DNA from: Isochrysis galbana
Lineage: Eukaryota; Haptophyta; Isochrysidales; Isochrysidaceae
Direction of reading: 5' to 3'
DNA: 64,000 nt
Assembly (NCBI GenBank): GCA_018136815.1
Contig: CM030939.1
Location: forward strand, 1,399,777-1,463,776
The notes under the pieces: model-generated
The model's input: the letters and a program-made list of their open reading frames with translations, nothing else
Database searches by the model: none
What the model was told of the DNA's origin: nothing
Shown: piece by piece, positions 59,449 to 64,000 of the stretch
Numbering within the stretch: the first letter of the stretch is position 1
Layout of the letters: each line of letters opens with the position of its first letter
Made by a program: the position numbers and the translations under genes

Positions 59449-60576
59449 ACCCCGCGATATTGGATAAATCGTGCTGTTTAAGTGAATGCCGCGAGCTTGT
59501 CGCCCGAACGCGATTCCAGCGAAGAGCCCTCGTGTATACTGTATTGATATTGAGTTATATCGTATATATATTGAAAAGACAAAGGGCAGAGTTTCCCGCC
59601 TTTATCTGTCAAGACATGTCGGAAACTCCGCCCTTGGAGGCAGCTCAAGAGCTCAAGAGGCGACCACACCCGACCACAAAGCCACAGGCACGTACGCACC
59701 ACCAAGCAAGAAGGAGCAAGCATCGCGGGAGGCCGCCATATCCGTGCTCACGGGACGATTCAGCTCGGTAAGGCAGGCCCTGCAGCAGTCAACGCTCTCC
59801 AAGGCGAGCGAGTACTGCACGTACAAAATTTTGAAAGAGCTGAAGGCGTGGTTTGGATGGGCTGGATGGGCTTTGAGAGGGCTTTCTGACGAGCCGCCTC
59901 GGGCGGCGTGGGGCGTCCCAGGTGGGGCGCAGTGGCGAGGGTCGCCTGAGGTTCGGGAGCTAGCGGTCCGCGGCACGTCTCCTATAGTCTATAGTTCAAA
60001 CGATAACGATAGTTTCTGACGAGGGGGGACTTGTAGGGATGCATATGTGTATGTGACGTCTGGTGTCATCAGTGCGGGCCGGTGCGCGGAGGGGTGTCGT
60101 GATAGTACCGGGCTAGTGGCAGTAGTGGTACTAACAACGCTCGGTTGTTTTATTATTATTGTGTTGACGCACCTACCCTATTGTTGCCCATCGCCAACTC
60201 TCATTGCACATTGCTGCTACGTATCAGCTTGAGCTTGATAGCCACGGTTGGGCACGGGCACGGCATCACAACAAAGCGCGGAGCTGCCCGAGCAGTTCAG
60301 AGTCCGATATTAATCCACGGCAGACTAGAGCGCAAACTGCCACGAACGGCACGGCGCGATAGGCTACATGTGCGAGGTGGCTAGAGCTAGGGCACTTGTG
60401 CTGATCTAGTGGAGCATCCGATGCGGAAATCGCTCCGATAGCTGGCATAGACGCCGCGATGGCGGTCAATCTCTCAAGCGGCAATATCCCGTCTGCGCAC
60501 CTCCGGAAGGGTTGCTCGCCTCCGATCGCGCACACTCGCCAGTGTACACAAGGCAGCCGCCACGCTGCACGAAGCA
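59449..60576. other. Spacer with a possible degraded gag-like start
   Basis: On the minus strand AAACTATCGTTATCGTTT (59996-60015) is a near-hairpin like those before the gag-like ATGs and precedes a Pro/Ser-rich frame (59976-59653) that lacks ATG. On the plus strand a frame near 59640-59870 encodes a Lys/Ala-rich helical stretch (SKKEQASREAAISVLTGRF). Neither can be assigned. 60040-60576 shows no gene. Confidence 0.3.
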
Positions 60577-63500
60577 TCACATGATGGCGCATACCTGCGA
60601 CTCGTGTTGACCGTTCCGGCCGCGCGGAGCCCGCGGCCCGATGACCCTAGCGGCTCTAGTCTCTATGGCGAGGACGCGCTCGAGGGCCGCCTCAAGCTCG
60701 TGGTTGAGCTGCGCCACCGACTCGAGTTGCGCGGACGGGACCGACTGCAGCCGAGGGGGAGGAGGACGCGTGAATGCGGCGCGCGTGAGCCGGCGACGGC
60801 CGTGCGGCAGGGGCAACGGTTGCCAGGTGGGCGGGGACGGCGCGATGTACCTGCCGGTTTAGCTCGGCCGCGAGTTCGGCGATCGCCGCGTGGTACTCGG
60901 CACGCTGCTCCGTCATGGCGCGATCCATCTCTGCACCAAGCTCTTTGCGCTGCTGCGCGAAGAGGGACGCCAGGTCGGCTGTGTCCGCCCGGATGGCATC
61001 GTACTGTTCAGTGCTGTGGCCGGCGACATGGATTTCGGCCAAACGCTCGAGCGCCGCGTCCTTCTCGACCATCAGGCGCGCGACACGCTCGGGCCGCCGG
61101 AGCGGCAGCGAGGCAACGATGGCGTGCTGCCGCCGCTGCAGTTCGAGCACCCGCGAGCGGTAGCCAACTGGCTGCAAGTCGGCCTCACGCCGCCCGGGCG
61201 CCGACTGGCCAAAGGCAGCCGGTGCATTCAGCAGCCGGGAGGCGGCTGCGGCTGCCTCGACCGACGGCTCGACAACGCCGAGGCCGCCGCGCGCCGCCGC
61301 CGCCGCCGCCGCCTTGGCGGCGTGCCTCGGCACGTACCGCCACTCGTCGGCCACGGCTTCGCTCCCTCCGCCGAGCAGCCCGTAGGCGAAACGGTCGAAG
61401 GGCTGCACTGTGAAGAAGCCTTCAGCTACTTGCCGCCTCCGCATCTCGCGCGCAGTGCGCCGTGCGCCCGCCCCGCGCACTGCCGCTTGGATTCGGCATG
61501 CCTCGGCCTGGCGACGCGCATGCGCGCGCTCAGCGGCCACAGCACCGCGCGCCGACTGCCCGCGCGCGCGCGCCTGAATGGCGGCGGCCGCCGCCTCACG
61601 CTCGGCCGCCGACGGCACGCACATCTCTTCCTTGAGGGCGGCCAAAGCGCCGCTGCCCTGCTCGCTAAGCCGCAGAAGAAGCTCTTCGATCCGGTCGAGC
61701 CGCGCGTGGACCGTAGCATCGGCGGCATGGGCACCATGTGGCGCGGGCGCACCGCCGCCAGCACCACCACACCCGTCGCCGCCACCACCATCGCTGCCTC
61801 CGCCTCCGGCTCCGATGTCGCAAGTGGGACTACCGCCACCGCTCCGAAGTGGCTCAACTGACTGCGAGCGCGAGGCCACGAGCCGGCGGGCCGAGTTCCC
61901 CCGCGCGATTCTCTGCACGCGAAGCGCGTTCTCGGACAGGTATGCGCCAAGCCGCTCGAGCTCGGAAATTTCGAGCGCTGCCTGCGCCGCCTCAGCCGCC
62001 TCGGTGGCGCGCTCGCGCGTCGAGGGCGAAGCGCGCACGGCAGCCTGGATGGTGCTCGCAGCTGCGTTGGCGCGCTCGCTCAGCAGCTGGCGCATCTCGT
62101 CAATTTCCTGGCGCTCGCGGTTGCCGCGTACCTGTGCCTGGATGCGCGCAGCGGAGGAGGCACGCTGCGTCATCGCGGCGAGAGCGCGTAGCGTCGCCAT
62201 GTTGGCGGCCTCGTCCTCGGCGGGTGGCTCGGCGGGGGCGGCCGTCTCAAGCAGCGCCTGAAGTGCATCGTTACCCTCGATGCTCAGCCCACCGCCAGAG
62301 CCGCCTGAGGGCGGCAGCTGCGTCTCAGTGAGGGGCGTGCACGTCACGGGCGCAAGCGCTGGCGCCTCGCTCCACGCCTCGCGCGCCGCGCCCACGTCAT
62401 CCACGCCCACATTGGCGCCTCCGAGCCGGCGTGCTTCGGCCTCAATTTGCAGGCAAAACGAGGGCGGTGGTGGGCCGCTGCTGTCGGGCACATCCAGCCG
62501 GTAGGCGAGCAAGTGGTAGGTGCCGGGCTGCACGACAGTAATTGAGTCGAGCACGACCTCGCGTTGCGGCCGTGGCGGGAGCGTGTGGAGAGAGATGAGC
62601 CGCGCGGGCAGCGGCCGCCGGCCAGCGATTGCCTCGAGCCCCGCCGGGTCGGTCGAGGGCAGCATGAGTAGCGCGAGCGGCACGGGTGGCGCGCCGGCGG
62701 TGCGCTGGCAGAGAACAGCGGTGAGCCGTGCCGGTGCGGCGAGCCGCAGCTTGAAGGCTGCGACCCGGCATGCCGGCGCGCCCACGCGCGCCTGCCAGCT
62801 GCCCTCGACGAAGAGGCGGCGGCGCGCGCCGTCGCGCGCATCAGCTGCCGTAGGGTCATGCGGTGCCTCGGCCGCGAGCACCTCATCAAAATGGAGTGCC
62901 AGCTCGTCAAAGTCTAGCCAAAACGCGTCGCCTCTCGACGGCGCGTTGGCTGGCGTGCCCGCACTCGCCGTCTCTCGCGCGTGCCGGCCCGACGCCCACG
63001 GCGAGGCGAGACAGACCGCCCGCCGCTGCGCGTCGACGCGCACCAGCGGGTACGGCAGCCCGCGCAACAGCTCACCCGCCTCTGGCGGGAGGAGAGCGCT
63101 GGCGGAGGAGGCGTCCAGCGCAAGCGAGCCAGCCGCGCGCCCGCGACGCGTGAGCGCAACGGGCGCGCCGCTCTGGACCAGCGCCAACAGCCGCTCGAGG
63201 CTCATCTCGGGCGGACGCGCCGCGAAGGCGACAGGGATCCCTCCTGTCAGCTCGCGCAGCGCGTCGAGGAAGGTGGGCGGCGGTGGCGCGTCCGCAGGCC
63301 GTCCGGGCGCGCCGTGGCCAGCGAGTGCAGCGTACGAGCCTGCAAGCTTGGCGCACGCCTTCTCCACCAGTGCGAGCCAGAAGCCGTCCTCGCGGCGCGG
63401 GCGCGCGAAGAGCGGCGCGCCGGTGCGCCCGTCGCACGGCAGCAGCGAATCGACCGTCACCTGCACCCACTGCTCGTGCCGCCAGAGCTGCAGCGTGTAG

Positions 63501-63895
63501 ACGCCGTGCCGCGCGCCGCGCGTCGAGACGAAGAGACGGCGGACGAGCGCGGGCCGCGCCGAAAGCGCCGCCAGCGCACCGAGCAAGTACGTGTCGCCCA
63601 GCTGGCCCGCGCCCAGCCGGAGCGCGCTGATCGCGCTGCCGCCCTCCGAGCCAAAGAGCTGGCAATGGCGGCCAAAGATGGCCTCAGGCCGCCGCCACAC
63701 CACCGGGATGCGAGCAGCGACGCCCTCTATCCCGCCCGCAAAGGCAGGATCGTAGACTTCATCGTCGCGGCCTCCGCCGAGCGTGGAAAGGGAGGGAAAG
63801 AACTGTAGGCTGTCGGTGGGTGGTGGGTGGAGTCGGTGGGTGTGGCGGTAGGATGGTCTGACCTTTTCTGTGCTGCTGCTCCGCTCTTGGTGCAT
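60577..63895 (-). CDS. Calpain-like pseudopeptidase with IQ motifs
   Basis: ATG at 63895. The main frame runs to 60692 (1067 residues). I infer a 106-bp intron (60850-60745, CAG|GTACAT to GCTGCAG) that replaces its last ~50 residues with a helical exon ending near 60577, and an optional in-frame 60-bp intron (63862-63803). A further donor-like CAG|GTATGC near 60594 means the 3' end is uncertain. A calpain (C2 peptidase) core spans residues ~70-300: GQLGDTYLLGALAAL has Thr102 where the catalytic Cys belongs, RGLPYPLV has Leu280 instead of His, and ASPWA has Ser298 instead of Asn. A calpain C2-like/beta-sandwich part follows (~360-490). Five IQ-type calmodulin-binding motifs lie near 584, 616, 659, 772 and 801 (e.g. 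ARIQAQVRGNRERQ, CRIQAAVRGAGARR). Likely a calmodulin-binding scaffold; an androglobin-like layout without globin is possible. Confidence 0.7.
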
Positions 63896-64000
63896 CAGTG
63901 GCTCGAGCTCTCCGGGGGAGGATGAGAAGGAGGGCGAGAGGGACGGGAGAGAGGAAGGGTTGGAGGAAAGAGAGGGAGAGATGGAGGTGAGAGAGGGAGA
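63896..64000. other. C/T- and G/A-rich edge of the window
   Basis: Upstream region of the calpain-like gene; purine-rich (GGGAGAG) without a recognised feature. Confidence 0.5.

Overview
The window is nuclear DNA of a GC-rich unicellular eukaryote, most likely a haptophyte or another chlorophyll-c alga; I cannot name a species. The signs are long genes with few, short GT-AG introns (51-233 bp, donors often GTGCG), very long GA/CT microsatellites, polyproline (SPPPP) proteins, a fungal/stramenopile-type beta-1,3-glucan synthase (GT48) with KRE6/SKN1-type GH16 sequence, and many degraded retroelements and DNA transposons. I recognise no rRNA, tRNA, bacterial operon, plasmid or CRISPR feature.

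Genes in order: a tandem-fused Y-family DNA polymerase (2929-6933, -); a TLC-domain membrane protein (10692-11381, -); peroxisomal-type 3-ketoacyl-CoA thiolase with two introns (13515-14940, +); an unknown protein with a nuclear localisation motif (17185-18500, +); a giant locus (22201-32853, -) that reads as GH16 (KRE6/SKN1) + Gpi1-like membrane block + FKS/callose synthase; a six-helix membrane protein with a degenerate histidine-kinase domain (36465-38297, +); a TRAF-type zinc-finger protein with an embedded nucleoredoxin-like fold (44419-48848, +); a BTB/BACK protein with two membrane helices around a polyproline loop (53127-56189, -); and a calpain-like pseudopeptidase with IQ motifs (60577-63895, -).

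The spacers are a graveyard of mobile DNA: four pieces of one LINE family (one split by a 1.9-kb element with 144-bp identical terminal inverted repeats), two clean solo LTRs with 5-bp target duplications plus two degraded relatives, a chromodomain integrase remnant, an hAT transposase fragment, a small TA-flanked MITE-like element, and a dispersed module in which an 8-bp-arm hairpin sits 3-5 nt upstream of the ATG of proline-rich reading frames.

The main candidate for something undescribed is the glucan-synthase locus: the beta-glucan polymerase and a KRE6-like GH16 module appear to be one transcription unit, separated by a membrane block resembling the GPI-GlcNAc-transferase subunit Gpi1/PIG-Q. 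All intron boundaries and domain names come from reading the sequence; none was tested by alignment search or RNA data.
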